A stretch of DNA of 64,000 nucleotides from Xanthomonas pisi DSM 18956 (GCF_001010415.1 NZ_JPLE01000028.1:20946-84945), one strand, 5' to 3'. Positions 25,845-34,768 are shown, counted from the stretch's first letter. Notes: generated from the sequence alone by a model not told the origin. Translations and numbers: made by a program.

Positions 25845-25873
25845 GGGCGGTGCATGTAGCCCATGCATCGCCC
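25845..25873 (+). terminator. Intergenic hairpin between lasso precursor and B gene
   Basis: GGGCGGTGCATG (25845-25856) pairs with CATGCATCGCCC (25862-25873) with one G-U pair and a 5-base loop, followed by TTCTTGT rather than a full U-run. Such hairpins between A and B genes act as partial terminators or 3'-end stabilisers that give an excess of precursor over processing enzymes. It begins 19 bases after the precursor stop and ends 9 bases before the ribosome-binding site of the B gene. Confidence 0.7.
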
Positions 25874-25893
25874 TTCTTGTAGAAGGAGATTGC

Positions 25894-26601
25894 ATGCGCG
25901 CGATGGCCTCGCCACCGTCTTATCTGCTGTCCACAGATGCGCACGTGTGTGTTGCCGGCGGAATCATCGTGCTGCTGGACGTTGCCACCGGAAAGTATCT
26001 GTCCATCGGCAGGCAACAGGCGGCCTTGCTGGGCCGTCATATCCTGGGCTGGCCGGTGCAGGCGCAGGGTCAAGACATCTCTCCGGTCCTGCAAACATTG
26101 ATCGAGCGACGTCTTGTGACCACCGATCCGGCGCTGGGCAAGCCTGCGACAGGCGCGACAATTGCGCTACCGGTGCGGTGGCTGCGCGAAGGCGAGCCGC
26201 GAGGCCGTCCGGACTTCGCGCTGCGCGATCTGCGCCGATTTGCGTTTTCGGCGGCCTTTGCCGGGTGCGCCAAGAAGTGCGCTTCACTCAAGACCATCGT
26301 AACCCGAGCGCAGCGACGATCGTTGCGCCAATCGCGACCCGACGCGCAACTGGATCAGCTAGCCGCGTTGGTCCGCATCTTCGATTGGCTGCGGCCGCTT
26401 GCGTTCAGAAAAACGGACGAATGCTTTCTGTATTGCTTCGCGCTAAGCGAATTTTTGTCCAGCTACGGGTTCTTCCCGACATGGGTGTTTGCGGTGAGAA
26501 CATCCCCGTTCACGGCGCACTGCTGGTTGCAGTACGGCGACTATGTGCTGACCGATATTCCATTCAACCTGCGCCGGATGGTTCCCATCCTCGTGCTCTG
26601 A
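25894..26601 (+). CDS. Fused lasso B protein: RRE domain plus transglutaminase-like leader peptidase
   Basis: 235 aa; ATG 25894 with AAGGAG 5-6 bases upstream. Residues 1 to about 85 form the PqqD-like RiPP recognition element (LSTDAHVCVAGGIIVLLDVATGKYLSIGRQQAALLGRHI...VLQTLIERRLV) that binds the leader. Residues about 105-235 form the transglutaminase-like cysteine protease: Cys177 in TDECFLYCFALSEFLSSYG, His209 in RTSPFTAHCWLQYGDYVLTD, and Asp221 complete the triad. It cleaves after the leader's K35, two residues past Thr34. Proteobacterial lasso loci usually encode this fused form, whereas many other phyla have split B1/B2. It is cytoplasmic and acts with the C protein 12 bases downstream. 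Confidence 0.93.
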   Translation: MRAMASPPSYLLSTDAHVCVAGGIIVLLDVATGKYLSIGRQQAALLGRHILGWPVQAQGQDISPVLQTLIERRLVTTDPALGKPATGATIALPVRWLREGEPRGRPDFALRDLRRFAFSAAFAGCAKKCASLKTIVTRAQRRSLRQSRPDAQLDQLAALVRIFDWLRPLAFRKTDECFLYCFALSEFLSSYGFFPTWVFAVRTSPFTAHCWLQYGDYVLTDIPFNLRRMVPILVL

Positions 26602-26613
26602 CGCTGCGAGCCT

Positions 26614-28464
26614 ATGTATCGCTATCTTGCTGTCTTCTGGAACGTGGAATCACCGGCATCGGTCGAGCAGGCAACCCGGGTCACCCAACGGATACAGGCG
26701 GTCCTTCCGGGCGTCTCATGCGCGCTGCACGAGCATGGTGCGGCGATGTATTGCCAGACCGACACCCCGAGCTTCTTCGAGTGCACCAGAGCACAGCACC
26801 TCGTCATCCTCGGCAAAGTGTTCCCCAAGTCCTTTGCTGACGGCGTGGTGCCGGAAAAGGCCTTGTTCGATGACAGCGCAGCGCATGCGGTATGCACGAC
26901 GCAAGGTGGAATTCTGGTACAGCGCTACTGGGGACGCTACGTCGCCTTCGGCTACGACGCCGCAGCGCGTAGCTGGTTTGCCGTGCGTGATCCCACTGCA
27001 GAACTTCCATGCTTCATCACGGTGATCGGGGCGCTGACCATCGTGTTTTCCAGTATGGAGGATTGCCTGAAGTTGGAACTCAAGGAGTTCTCCATTCGCT
27101 GGTCCTACCTGACCTACTCGCTGTTGTTTCCATTCCGCGAAACGGCGCAGACCGCTTTTGAAGAGGTCCAGGCGCTCGAGGGCGGGGAGGGCATCACGAT
27201 CCAGGCCGGAAGACCGATTGCACGGCAGTGTCACTGGGACGTGGTGAAGCAGGCCGTCGAGAACCCGATCACCGATTTGGACGAAGCCGTGCGGTTGGCG
27301 CGATCCACCTTGCTGGGATGCATCGGCGCCTTGGCCGGCGAGCATGCACAAGTGCAACTGCAGCTCTCCGGCGGCCTGGATTCTTCGATCATTCTCGCCG
27401 GGCTGCTCAATGCACCCTCGCATCCGCAAGTGCAGTGTGTCCATCACTACGATTCCGGTATTGGCGCAGACGAAAGGACATTTGCACGCATGGCCGTGGA
27501 GGGGGCGTGCGCGTCGTCGGGGCGCAGCTGCGAGTTCATCCAATACGAGCGCGCGCCGCAGTGCGCGCTGGAAGGCATCATGGCCTTTCCGGTGACGGCC
27601 AGGCCTGCGCATTGTTCGGGCTATCTGCTCCATCGGCGCACGGGATTGGGGAAGAACCCGGACCAGGAGCCAGTGCAATTCACCGGAGTCGGGGGCGATG
27701 GGGTCTTTCTCCGTTTCAAAGGCAACGCAGCCGCAATCGACTACGCCTGGCAGCGCGGAATCGATCGTAACTTCCTGCGTGTGGCGTTCGAGACCGCGCA
27801 GTCGGGCGATTCGTTCTATGGGGTGATCAAGGATGCGTTGCTTCACGGCATCCTCAAGCGGCCGGCACGCATCAACGAGAACTGGGGGAATCCGTGCGAG
27901 TGGGTGTTGGTGGACGCCAGCGCGCAGGCTGCCCCGCAGCCATCCTGGATGCGGCATGCGATTGCCCAGGGGCACCGCGTTTCGCCGTACAAGATGGCGC
28001 ACATCGGCCGAATGGTGTTTCCCGTTAGCGTGCTGGACCCCTTCGAGGGTGCGGGGCAGTGGCATGGCGTGTCGCCGATCACCGCGCAGCCGGTGGTGGA
28101 GTTGTTCGCGCGCATCCCGCTGCATCTGCTCATGGCCGATGCGGAGGATCGAACGATCGCCCGCCGTGCCTTTGAAGGCTTGCTTCCGCCCGCGATCCTG
28201 TCGCGCAAGGTGAAGTGCTACCTGGACGATCATTCGGTTGCGGTCACCCGGCACCATAGGGACTTCATCCGACGCCTGTTGGTCGACGGGCGCCTGGCCC
28301 AACGCGGACTGATCGACAGCCAGCTGGCCGATGCGGGCATCTACCGCGTCAGCCCGGATCACTCGCTACAGGCGCTGGGAATCTTTGGTCCACAGTTGAA
28401 TATCGAAGCCTGGCTACGTCGCTGGTCGGCGCATGCTGCAGGCGGCCAAGCCATCGTGGCCTAG
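26614..28464 (+). CDS. Lasso cyclase (C protein), asparagine synthetase-like
   Basis: 616 aa. The ATP-pyrophosphatase loop LQLSGGLDSSIILAGL (SGGLDS at 252-257) shows it adenylates a carboxylate. The N-terminal glutaminase-like domain lacks the Cys2 nucleophile (it begins MYRYLAVFW), as expected of lasso cyclases that use the peptide amine rather than ammonia. The predicted reaction is AMP activation of the core Asp9 side chain and attack by the Ala1 amine to close the ring around the tail. Helices after the PP-loop (TGVGGDGVFLRFKG, FPVSVLDPFEGAGQW, RKVKCYLDDHSVAVTRHHRDF) match the synthetase domain. The end overlaps the convergent ABC ATPase gene by 4 bases. Confidence 0.93.
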   Translation: MYRYLAVFWNVESPASVEQATRVTQRIQAVLPGVSCALHEHGAAMYCQTDTPSFFECTRAQHLVILGKVFPKSFADGVVPEKALFDDSAAHAVCTTQGGILVQRYWGRYVAFGYDAAARSWFAVRDPTAELPCFITVIGALTIVFSSMEDCLKLELKEFSIRWSYLTYSLLFPFRETAQTAFEEVQALEGGEGITIQAGRPIARQCHWDVVKQAVENPITDLDEAVRLARSTLLGCIGALAGEHAQVQLQLSGGLDSSIILAGLLNAPSHPQVQCVHHYDSGIGADERTFARMAVEGACASSGRSCEFIQYERAPQCALEGIMAFPVTARPAHCSGYLLHRRTGLGKNPDQEPVQFTGVGGDGVFLRFKGNAAAIDYAWQRGIDRNFLRVAFETAQSGDSFYGVIKDALLHGILKRPARINENWGNPCEWVLVDASAQAAPQPSWMRHAIAQGHRVSPYKMAHIGRMVFPVSVLDPFEGAGQWHGVSPITAQPVVELFARIPLHLLMADAEDRTIARRAFEGLLPPAILSRKVKCYLDDHSVAVTRHHRDFIRRLLVDGRLAQRGLIDSQLADAGIYRVSPDHSLQALGIFGPQLNIEAWLRRWSAHAAGGQAIVA

Positions 28465-29171
28465 CGGTGCCGGCTCATCTCCTCAAGGTAGAGCTGTTCC
28501 AGATCGTTAGCGGTCATGCTGCCTGCGTCGACCGTGCGGCGCAGGCGACCGGCCTGCATGAGGCCGATGGTGGTGGCCACTTCGCGTGCACGGAACAGGT
28601 CGTGGGTCGCCATCAGGATCGCTGCGCCACGGTCGCGCTGGCGCACGAGCAGGTCGTGGAACTCGGCAGACGCCTCAGGGTCCAGGCCTGAGGTGGGCTC
28701 GTCCAGCAACAAGGCCTTTGCCTGCTTGACGATAGCCAGCGCAATGCCGACCTTTTGCCGCATGCCCTTCGAATAATGGCCAACGCGGCGATCGAAGACG
28801 TTCGATTTCAATCCCGCCGCTGCAAGGGCCTCGCGCAGGCGTGCAGGCGAGCGGTCGGCCACCTGCGCCAACCGCGCGAAGTAATCGAGATTCTCGTAGC
28901 CGCTCAGCTCCTCGTAGAGCGCGACCGTCTCGGGGATGTAGAGCAGACGGCGCCGTACCGCCTGCGGCGCGCGTTGGGCATTGAGGCCGTCCACTTCGGC
29001 TGCGCCCGAGGTTGGCGTCATGAAGCCGAGAAACAGCTTGATCGTGGTTGACTTGCCGGCACCGTTGGCACCGAGCAGGCAATAGATTTCCCCGGGCGCG
29101 ACGGTGAAGTTCACATCGTCCAGTGCCCGAAGCGCGCCGTGGTGCTTGGTCAAATGCGTTGCGCTAAGCAT
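28461..29171 (-). CDS. ABC transporter ATP-binding protein (right operon)
   Basis: 236 aa stand-alone ATPase: Walker A GANGAGKSTTIK, Q-loop YIPETVALYEELS, signature YSKGMRQKVGIALAI, Walker B ALLLDEPTSGLDPEA, H-loop ATHD. It resembles CcmA/DrrA-type importers or exporters that pair with multi-helix permeases. It is the last gene of a minus-strand operon with two DUF3526-type permeases and a TonB receptor, and it converges on the lasso C gene with a 4-base overlap. The expected role is inner-membrane movement of whatever the receptor imports, or self-protection. Confidence 0.9.
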   Translation of the reverse strand: MLSATHLTKHHGALRALDDVNFTVAPGEIYCLLGANGAGKSTTIKLFLGFMTPTSGAAEVDGLNAQRAPQAVRRRLLYIPETVALYEELSGYENLDYFARLAQVADRSPARLREALAAAGLKSNVFDRRVGHYSKGMRQKVGIALAIVKQAKALLLDEPTSGLDPEASAEFHDLLVRQRDRGAAILMATHDLFRAREVATTIGLMQAGRLRRTVDAGSMTANDLEQLYLEEMSRHR

Positions 29172-29182
29172 GCGGTATGTCC

Positions 29183-30541
29183 TCAGGGCGTTGTCAGTTG
29201 GCCACGCATGGCCCAGGTGGCGATCAGCAGCAACCCGATGGCAGTGAACAGGGCTCCCAGATCGGCCAGCACGCCGGCTTGCACGTGGCCGCCACCATCT
29301 TGGAATTCAAAGCGCGGCAGGGCGTCGTACTCGGCCAGCGTCTGGGGAGCATCGCGTTCCAGGTAGTGTTGGTGTTGCTGTCGACGTTGCTGCCAGAACC
29401 TGGTGACCTGGTCCTGGAAGGCAAGCGCGCGATCGGCATCCGCGCCAGCGAGACGGTCCAGCGCATCCTGTGCGGCCACCGACGGCAGCAGCAGACGCAC
29501 GGTGTCCATTACGTCGCGGCGTGCGTCCCGGGCTCGCCGGTGATCGGCAAGCATCGGGGCCAGCTGCCGGTCGGTCGCAACCAGGTCGGCATAGCTGACG
29601 CGCACTTGATCTGGAATGCTGGGCGGCGGCGTCCGTACGCGCAGTGGATCGGCCAGATGATGCAGGCGTTGACGCTCGGCAATCTCGGTCATCCGCGCTT
29701 TCACATCAGTGGCAAGGCGCATTTCCGACGGGGGGGGCAGGCGCAGATCAATGCCGGCCAATGCCAGCGACGGCGCCATGACCACAAGCAACAGCCAGAC
29801 CGCGCCTGCGGCGATCGCCGCTTCAGTGGAGCGCCGCGCGCGCAGACCGATCAGCACGGCTACGGCCAGCCAGAAGCCGCCGTAGCTGAGAACGATCACC
29901 GCCAGACAGGCCAGCCCGCGCGGATCCCGCGCACCGGCCCATGCGGCTGCGGCAACGATAATCGCCATGGCCGGCAGCAGCACGATCACGCCGCGCGCCA
30001 GCGCTTTCACGGCAATCAGTCCGCCCATCGCGACCGGTTGCGACACCACCATGGCCGCGACACCCCGTTCGCGCTCGCGCGACCATAGGTCGTAGCTGAC
30101 TGCCAGAACCACGAGCGGCAACAAGAAGACGATGACAAAGGCCAGATCGAACGGTCCCGCTGCTCGGGCAGTGGGGCTGCCGATATCCGCCCAGACGTGT
30201 TTGAACAGGGCGGTAGCGTCGCCCAGCGCAACGACGTCGGCAGTAAAAGGATAGGCATCGGCCTGGCCGATCGACACCGCGGCCATCTGCCCCGGCGGCA
30301 GTACCGGCTGCACACGTGGCAGTACCGACGGCGCCCTCCCGACAAAGCTGCGTGCGCGCGTGAGCATCTGCTGCTCCTCAGCGGTCAGTAGCCTGATAGC
30401 TGTCGTGCGCTGGTCCACCCATGCGCGTCCGTTCCACGCGGCATAGGTGGCGAGTGCGGCAAGCAAGAGCAGCAAGCTGACCAGGGCGCGGTCGCGCAGC
30501 AGGCGGCGTATCTCGTAACCAGTGACTGCCAGGCTGCTCAT
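29183..30541 (-). CDS. ABC permease of the DUF3526 type (second subunit)
   Basis: 452 aa from ATG 30541, which overlaps the stop of the upstream permease gene as ATGA. An N-terminal helix (LLRDRALVSLLLLLAALATYAAWNG) is followed by a long periplasmic loop. Then come FDLAFVIVFLLPLVVLAVSYDLWSRERERGVAAMVVSQPV (the cytoplasmic coupling region with the R-E-R-E-x-G motif), several helices (ARGVIVLLPAMAIIVAAAAWAGA, LACLAVIVLSYGGFWLAVAVLIGL, AGAVWLLLVVMAPSLALAGI), another large soluble loop and a final helix. The architecture of two large extracytoplasmic loops matches DUF3526 permeases of copper/natural-product-type ABC systems. It pairs with the similar 488-aa permease just upstream. Confidence 0.82.
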   Translation of the reverse strand: MSSLAVTGYEIRRLLRDRALVSLLLLLAALATYAAWNGRAWVDQRTTAIRLLTAEEQQMLTRARSFVGRAPSVLPRVQPVLPPGQMAAVSIGQADAYPFTADVVALGDATALFKHVWADIGSPTARAAGPFDLAFVIVFLLPLVVLAVSYDLWSRERERGVAAMVVSQPVAMGGLIAVKALARGVIVLLPAMAIIVAAAAWAGARDPRGLACLAVIVLSYGGFWLAVAVLIGLRARRSTEAAIAAGAVWLLLVVMAPSLALAGIDLRLPPPSEMRLATDVKARMTEIAERQRLHHLADPLRVRTPPPSIPDQVRVSYADLVATDRQLAPMLADHRRARDARRDVMDTVRLLLPSVAAQDALDRLAGADADRALAFQDQVTRFWQQRRQQHQHYLERDAPQTLAEYDALPRFEFQDGGGHVQAGVLADLGALFTAIGLLLIATWAMRGQLTTP

Positions 30542-32004
30542 ACCAACCGCCCCAGACGTGCAGCAGAGATCATCGCCAGGCACAGGCTCAGTAGCGCCCA
30601 GCCCAGCAGGATGGCCAGATTCGGTGCCTGCGCGACAGCGGTGGTGGTCAGCGTCTGCACTTGCGGCGCGTAGACCACCGCACGCGTCAGCGTTGCGATA
30701 TCGGCAAGATGGTGATGCTCGCCAGGTGCGGGCTTGTGGGTTTTGACTTCATGATTCAGTGCTTGAATCAGCCGGTAGCGGTAGTCTTCCACACCGCGCA
30801 GGTAGGCCAGGTGGGTGGCGAAGTCGGTCCCGGCAAAAGCGCGCGACCATGGCTGCAACGCGAGTGTCGGCGAGATGGCAGCCAAAGTGCGCTGCACCTG
30901 TTCCTGTTGCTGATACGCGGCGTAAAGGCGCTCGAAGTGCCGTGCATAGGTCTGCGTTGAGTTGCTCTCGGCAAATTCCAAGGCAACGCCCCTGAAGTTG
31001 ACTGGCAGGTCCGTAACGTCCTTGACGTTATACCGGGCCAGCAGCGCAGCCCTGATGGCCTCCAGACGCTTGTCGGCCGGATCGTGCCCATCGGCTCCGC
31101 GTTCGGCCTCCTCGCTGACGGCCGCCCTGAAGGCCGGCGCAGAGGGTGTGGGTACCAGGCTTTCGGCGACCGCCGGCGCTATGCGCGGTGCAAGCAGGGT
31201 CGCCACCACCCAAAAACACAGCAGTACCACCAGGGACATGCGCGCCGAAGCGCACAGCCCCGAGATCGCAACTGTCAGCCCACAGAACGCCACCAGGTAG
31301 AGCAGGTAGCCGGCGCCAATGGCCAGCAGTGCGCTCAGCTCGGCACGGCCTGCGTCCTGCAGGACGATCGCTGGCAGACTGACGCTCAGCAGCGCGACGG
31401 CAAGCAAACCAGCCGTTGTCACCAGGGCGAGCAACCGTCCACCCACCAAGGCCGAGGTGGCGCCGCCGGCAGCAAGTTCCTGGCGCAGCCGTTCCCGTGC
31501 CACATCGCCGGACATGGTGGAAAAACCGGCAAGGATCAGCAGTAAAGGCGCGACGACCTGCAGCGCCCAGGCCGCCGAAAAACCGCCGAAGCGGCTCAGC
31601 GCCGCGCCTTCCTCGATCGGTCGATGGCGTGCCGGGTTCTGTGCATGGCCCTCGATGAACACCGAGGAGCCAACCACATTCGAGATCCCTGGATCGAAGC
31701 TCGCCAGTGGCCGTATCGGCGCCGGAATGGCGCGGCCAACGTGCGCGGCCGCATGCGGATCGATCGCGCCCTGGCTGTTCCAAAGCCGGGCTTCTTCGGC
31801 GGCAACTGCCTGCCGCTCTCGCGCCTGAGCCGACAGGTGCACAGCGTTGGTCACGATCGAGGTGCAGGCCAGAAACAGCACCCCGAGCGCCAGCCACAGC
31901 ACGCGCCTTTCGCGCCACATCAGGACGAGTTGCGCTGCGGCGATGCCGACTGTTTGGGATAGCGCAGGCACCACGACGGTGTCATCGGCAACGCGAGCGG
32001 CCAT
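30538..32004 (-). CDS. ABC permease of the DUF3526 type (first subunit)
   Basis: 488 aa. It begins with a cytoplasmic segment and helix (LMWRERRVLWLALGVLFLACTSIVTNAV). It has a large periplasmic region, then LQVVAPLLLILAGFSTMSGDVARERLRQELAAGGATSALVGGRLLALVTTAGLLAVALL and further helices (YLLYLVAFCGLTVAISGLCASARMSLVVLLCFWVVATLLAPRIAP), a second soluble region and a C-terminal helix. The R-E-R-L-R-Q coupling motif parallels the sister permease, so the two form a heterodimer driven by the ATPase at 28461-29171. It starts 18 bases after the TonB receptor stop. Confidence 0.82.
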   Translation of the reverse strand: MAARVADDTVVVPALSQTVGIAAAQLVLMWRERRVLWLALGVLFLACTSIVTNAVHLSAQARERQAVAAEEARLWNSQGAIDPHAAAHVGRAIPAPIRPLASFDPGISNVVGSSVFIEGHAQNPARHRPIEEGAALSRFGGFSAAWALQVVAPLLLILAGFSTMSGDVARERLRQELAAGGATSALVGGRLLALVTTAGLLAVALLSVSLPAIVLQDAGRAELSALLAIGAGYLLYLVAFCGLTVAISGLCASARMSLVVLLCFWVVATLLAPRIAPAVAESLVPTPSAPAFRAAVSEEAERGADGHDPADKRLEAIRAALLARYNVKDVTDLPVNFRGVALEFAESNSTQTYARHFERLYAAYQQQEQVQRTLAAISPTLALQPWSRAFAGTDFATHLAYLRGVEDYRYRLIQALNHEVKTHKPAPGEHHHLADIATLTRAVVYAPQVQTLTTTAVAQAPNLAILLGWALLSLCLAMISAARLGRLV

Positions 32005-32022
32005 GCAAGACTCCTGTGTCGA

Positions 32023-34422
32023 TTACCACTGATGCGTCAGCGTCATGGACACAAAGCGTCCCAAGGCAGTGGCATTGGTGGGATCGAACCCGGTGTTGAT
32101 ACCGTTGATGACGAAGGGCGGATCCCGGTCAAAGAGGTTTTGCACAGTGAGGGCGAGGCGTGTCCCGTCCTGCGATCGTGTCGATACGCCAAAGCGGTAC
32201 CCGATGTTCAGATCCACCGTAGTCCAGGACGCAACGTGCGGATCGACCCGGTTTGCCGGATCACGATAGCGGTCGGCGTAATTGACGAATACGCCGCCCG
32301 ACAGCTGGCGCCGGGTCATGGCCAGCCCACCACGCAGCTTGAGATCGATTGGCAGATACACGGCGTTCAAAGCATCCACCTCCGGGGCAGTGCTGGTCAC
32401 CCGACGCGTGGAATCGATGATGTACTGCCCAGCCAGGTTCAGCGCGATGTTGGTCTGGCCTGCATCAAACGCGTATGACGCATCCAGATCGACCCCGCGC
32501 TGCGCGGTGGAGGCGTTGTTGCGGAAGCGATTGTCGAGAATGACCTCGGTACTTGTTTCGTCCGTTCCGGGCGCGAGCGCGAACGGGCCGACCCGCGAGA
32601 CGAACAGGCCCAGACCGGCCAGCCCGATCTGCCGGGCGCTCTGGATCTGCTCGGGCGTTGGCGCGAACGTCAGGATGTCGGCATAGGCTGCAGTAGGCCC
32701 CAGGAACAGCGAGGGAAAGCTGCCTGCGAACCCGCTATCGATGCGGTCTTCGTAGGTGATGCGATAGTAGCTGGCATCGATCTTCAACCCCGGAACAACA
32801 GCTGGTGCGAATGACAACCCGCCAGTCCAGGTCTTGGCACGTTCCGCACCCAGATCCGGGTTGCCGTTGGCCAGCATCAACAGCACCGTGCGCCCGGTGG
32901 GTGCATTCGGGTTGGGAATGTTTGCCACCACCGCCGTGTTGTTCGGCTGCATGTCCTGATACACCGGTGCCCGGTACGAGCGCCCATAGGTGCCGCGCAG
33001 GGTCAGCCCTTCAGTGGCTTCCCACAGCAGGCCAAGCTTGGGATTGAGGGTGGAGCCGAAGTCGCTGTAGTCGTCGTAACGCACTGCTGCTGTGAGTGAC
33101 AGTTTGCGCAGCCCGGGAAGATCCTTCAGCAGCGGCACGTTCAACTCGCCAAAGGCCGAGGTGATGGTGCGGTGCACGTCGAACGGTTTTTCCAACCCGC
33201 GATAATCATAAAAATCATAGCTGTCGCGCCGGATGCTGGTTCCAAGCGCCGCGCGTGCAGCACCGGCGGGCAGGGTCACCAATTCGCCGTCTGCGATCAG
33301 TTCCAGATAGCGCGTATCAGAGCGCATCTCTGTGGGACGCGCCGTGATTGCAGAGGTGCCGGCGATCGTGGTGCGCTCGTAGCGCACCGTGTTTCTTCCA
33401 TATCCGCCATTCAAGCGTGCCTGCCACTGGCGCGGCAGGTCCAGTGTCAATCCGGCGAAGAGATCGAACTGCCGTGTCTGCGGGAACAGATGGGTTTCAT
33501 CGTTAGTTCCCGAGATGGTGGTGTCCATGTCGCGCTGGGCGAAGGAGCCGGTGACCGTCAGCAGCAGCGTGTCGGTGAGTTGTTGGGCACCATCGACATA
33601 CAGGCTGTGGCGCCTGGACCCCGGGTACAGATCGTACGGTTTGACGGTGACATCCTTGGAAAAATCCCTGTCGGTTGCAGACAGGTTGTCTTGCTTCAGG
33701 AATTCATAGCTGGCCAGCAGATGGCCACCGTCCCATGCCCAACCGCCGGCTTGCGATGCCTGGTACTCGTGCATGCCACCCGCTGTGGTGGTCCCGGCAC
33801 GGACCGCAGTTTCATACCCGGTGAAATCACGGCGCAAGATGATGTTGACGACGCCACCAACCGCGTCCGCGCCGTAAATGGCAGATGCGCCATCGGTGAG
33901 GATTTCAACGCGCTCCACCGCGCTGAGCGGAATTAGCGACACATCGACATATTGGTAGCGGTTGGACGAGGCGATACGGTGGCCATTGATCAGCGTCAGC
34001 GTCGTACCGGTGCCCAATCCCCGCAGATTGATTGAAGTGCCTTGACCGAAGTTGTTCCCGGTGTCGCGGTCCAGGCCCAAATTGGCGACATTGGCACCAT
34101 TGGCGCCACCACCGAAATTCTGCGGCAGCTTTTCGAAGAATTGCTGCAGCGTCGCCACACCGACCCGCTCGATCGCTTCCTTCTCGAAAACGATGACTGG
34201 AGACGCACCGCCGGCCGCGGTCTCCCGGATATGGCTGCCGGTTACAAGCACCGGCGCAAGCGTCGTTGCGCGATAGCCGGAAACGGCCTCTGCGTTCTCC
34301 GCAAGATCGCCTGCCTCGGTGAGGGGGATTTGCTGCGCCTGCAGCGGCGGGGCGGCAGACAATAGGGCAATGATGCTCGCAGCCAGCAACGCTGGCGAAC
34401 TGACAACAGAAAGGTTTTTCAT
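32023..34422 (-). CDS. TonB-dependent receptor (right operon of lasso locus)
   Basis: 799 aa from ATG 34422, where a signal peptide starts (MKNLSVVSSPALLAASIIALL...LQAQQ); a GTG at 34458 in the same frame is the alternative, and neither has a strong ribosome-binding site. Plug domain: VLVTGSHIRETAAGGASPVIVFEKEAIERVGVATLQQFFEKLPQNFGGGANGANVANLG, INLRGLGTGTTLTLINGHR and VERVEILTDGASAIYGADAVGGVVNII. The barrel ends in a C-terminal aromatic strand (VSMTLTHQW). It leads the right-hand operon behind operator O3, so it should be co-regulated with the lasso genes. Together with the left receptor it implies two outer-membrane routes in one locus. Confidence 0.92.
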   Translation of the reverse strand: MKNLSVVSSPALLAASIIALLSAAPPLQAQQIPLTEAGDLAENAEAVSGYRATTLAPVLVTGSHIRETAAGGASPVIVFEKEAIERVGVATLQQFFEKLPQNFGGGANGANVANLGLDRDTGNNFGQGTSINLRGLGTGTTLTLINGHRIASSNRYQYVDVSLIPLSAVERVEILTDGASAIYGADAVGGVVNIILRRDFTGYETAVRAGTTTAGGMHEYQASQAGGWAWDGGHLLASYEFLKQDNLSATDRDFSKDVTVKPYDLYPGSRRHSLYVDGAQQLTDTLLLTVTGSFAQRDMDTTISGTNDETHLFPQTRQFDLFAGLTLDLPRQWQARLNGGYGRNTVRYERTTIAGTSAITARPTEMRSDTRYLELIADGELVTLPAGAARAALGTSIRRDSYDFYDYRGLEKPFDVHRTITSAFGELNVPLLKDLPGLRKLSLTAAVRYDDYSDFGSTLNPKLGLLWEATEGLTLRGTYGRSYRAPVYQDMQPNNTAVVANIPNPNAPTGRTVLLMLANGNPDLGAERAKTWTGGLSFAPAVVPGLKIDASYYRITYEDRIDSGFAGSFPSLFLGPTAAYADILTFAPTPEQIQSARQIGLAGLGLFVSRVGPFALAPGTDETSTEVILDNRFRNNASTAQRGVDLDASYAFDAGQTNIALNLAGQYIIDSTRRVTSTAPEVDALNAVYLPIDLKLRGGLAMTRRQLSGGVFVNYADRYRDPANRVDPHVASWTTVDLNIGYRFGVSTRSQDGTRLALTVQNLFDRDPPFVINGINTGFDPTNATALGRFVSMTLTHQW

Positions 34423-34501
34423 ACTGGCCGGTGATATGTAAGCGCGACTAATGGCCACGCCGTAGATCTGCGCATGGTCGAATTGTTACGGTGTATCCCC
34501 T

Positions 34502-34522
34502 TTTTGTTATCCTATAACAAAA
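34502..34522. promoter_or_regulatory. Operator palindrome O3 upstream of the right TonB operon
   Basis: TTTTGTTAT and ATAACAAAA, perfect 9-base arms around CCT, with the same TGTTAY-N3-RTAACA core as O1 and O2. A weaker copy, TGTTAC-GGT-GTATCC, sits at 34484-34498. The two centres are 21 bases apart, or two helical turns, which would favour cooperative binding of two dimers on one face. Transcription is leftward toward the receptor start at 34422. Confidence 0.7.
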
Positions 34523-34768
34523 GCGCGCGGATGCACAAATCTACGCTTCGACACTTGCGTACATGCATGAGCGCGCGCTTCGCGGGAAAGCTCGCGTTCG
34601 CTTGAGGTGGCGAGTTATCGCTGCGCAATGGGCTGCCGCGTCTGTTCTGCATGTCATCGCTTGCCGGTAGCAATGCCAATGGAGAGTGCAGGGGACCGCT
34701 GTGCACTTGCTCGACAGAGCAGGGGATATACTTCCGCCTCAATCGTGATCCAGTTTGAATTACAGCCC

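Noticed and set aside
26716..28362. A 548-codon open frame antisense to the lasso C gene
   Set aside because: It mirrors the synthetase codons, has a His/Gln/Arg-rich composition and no ribosome-binding site or known domain.
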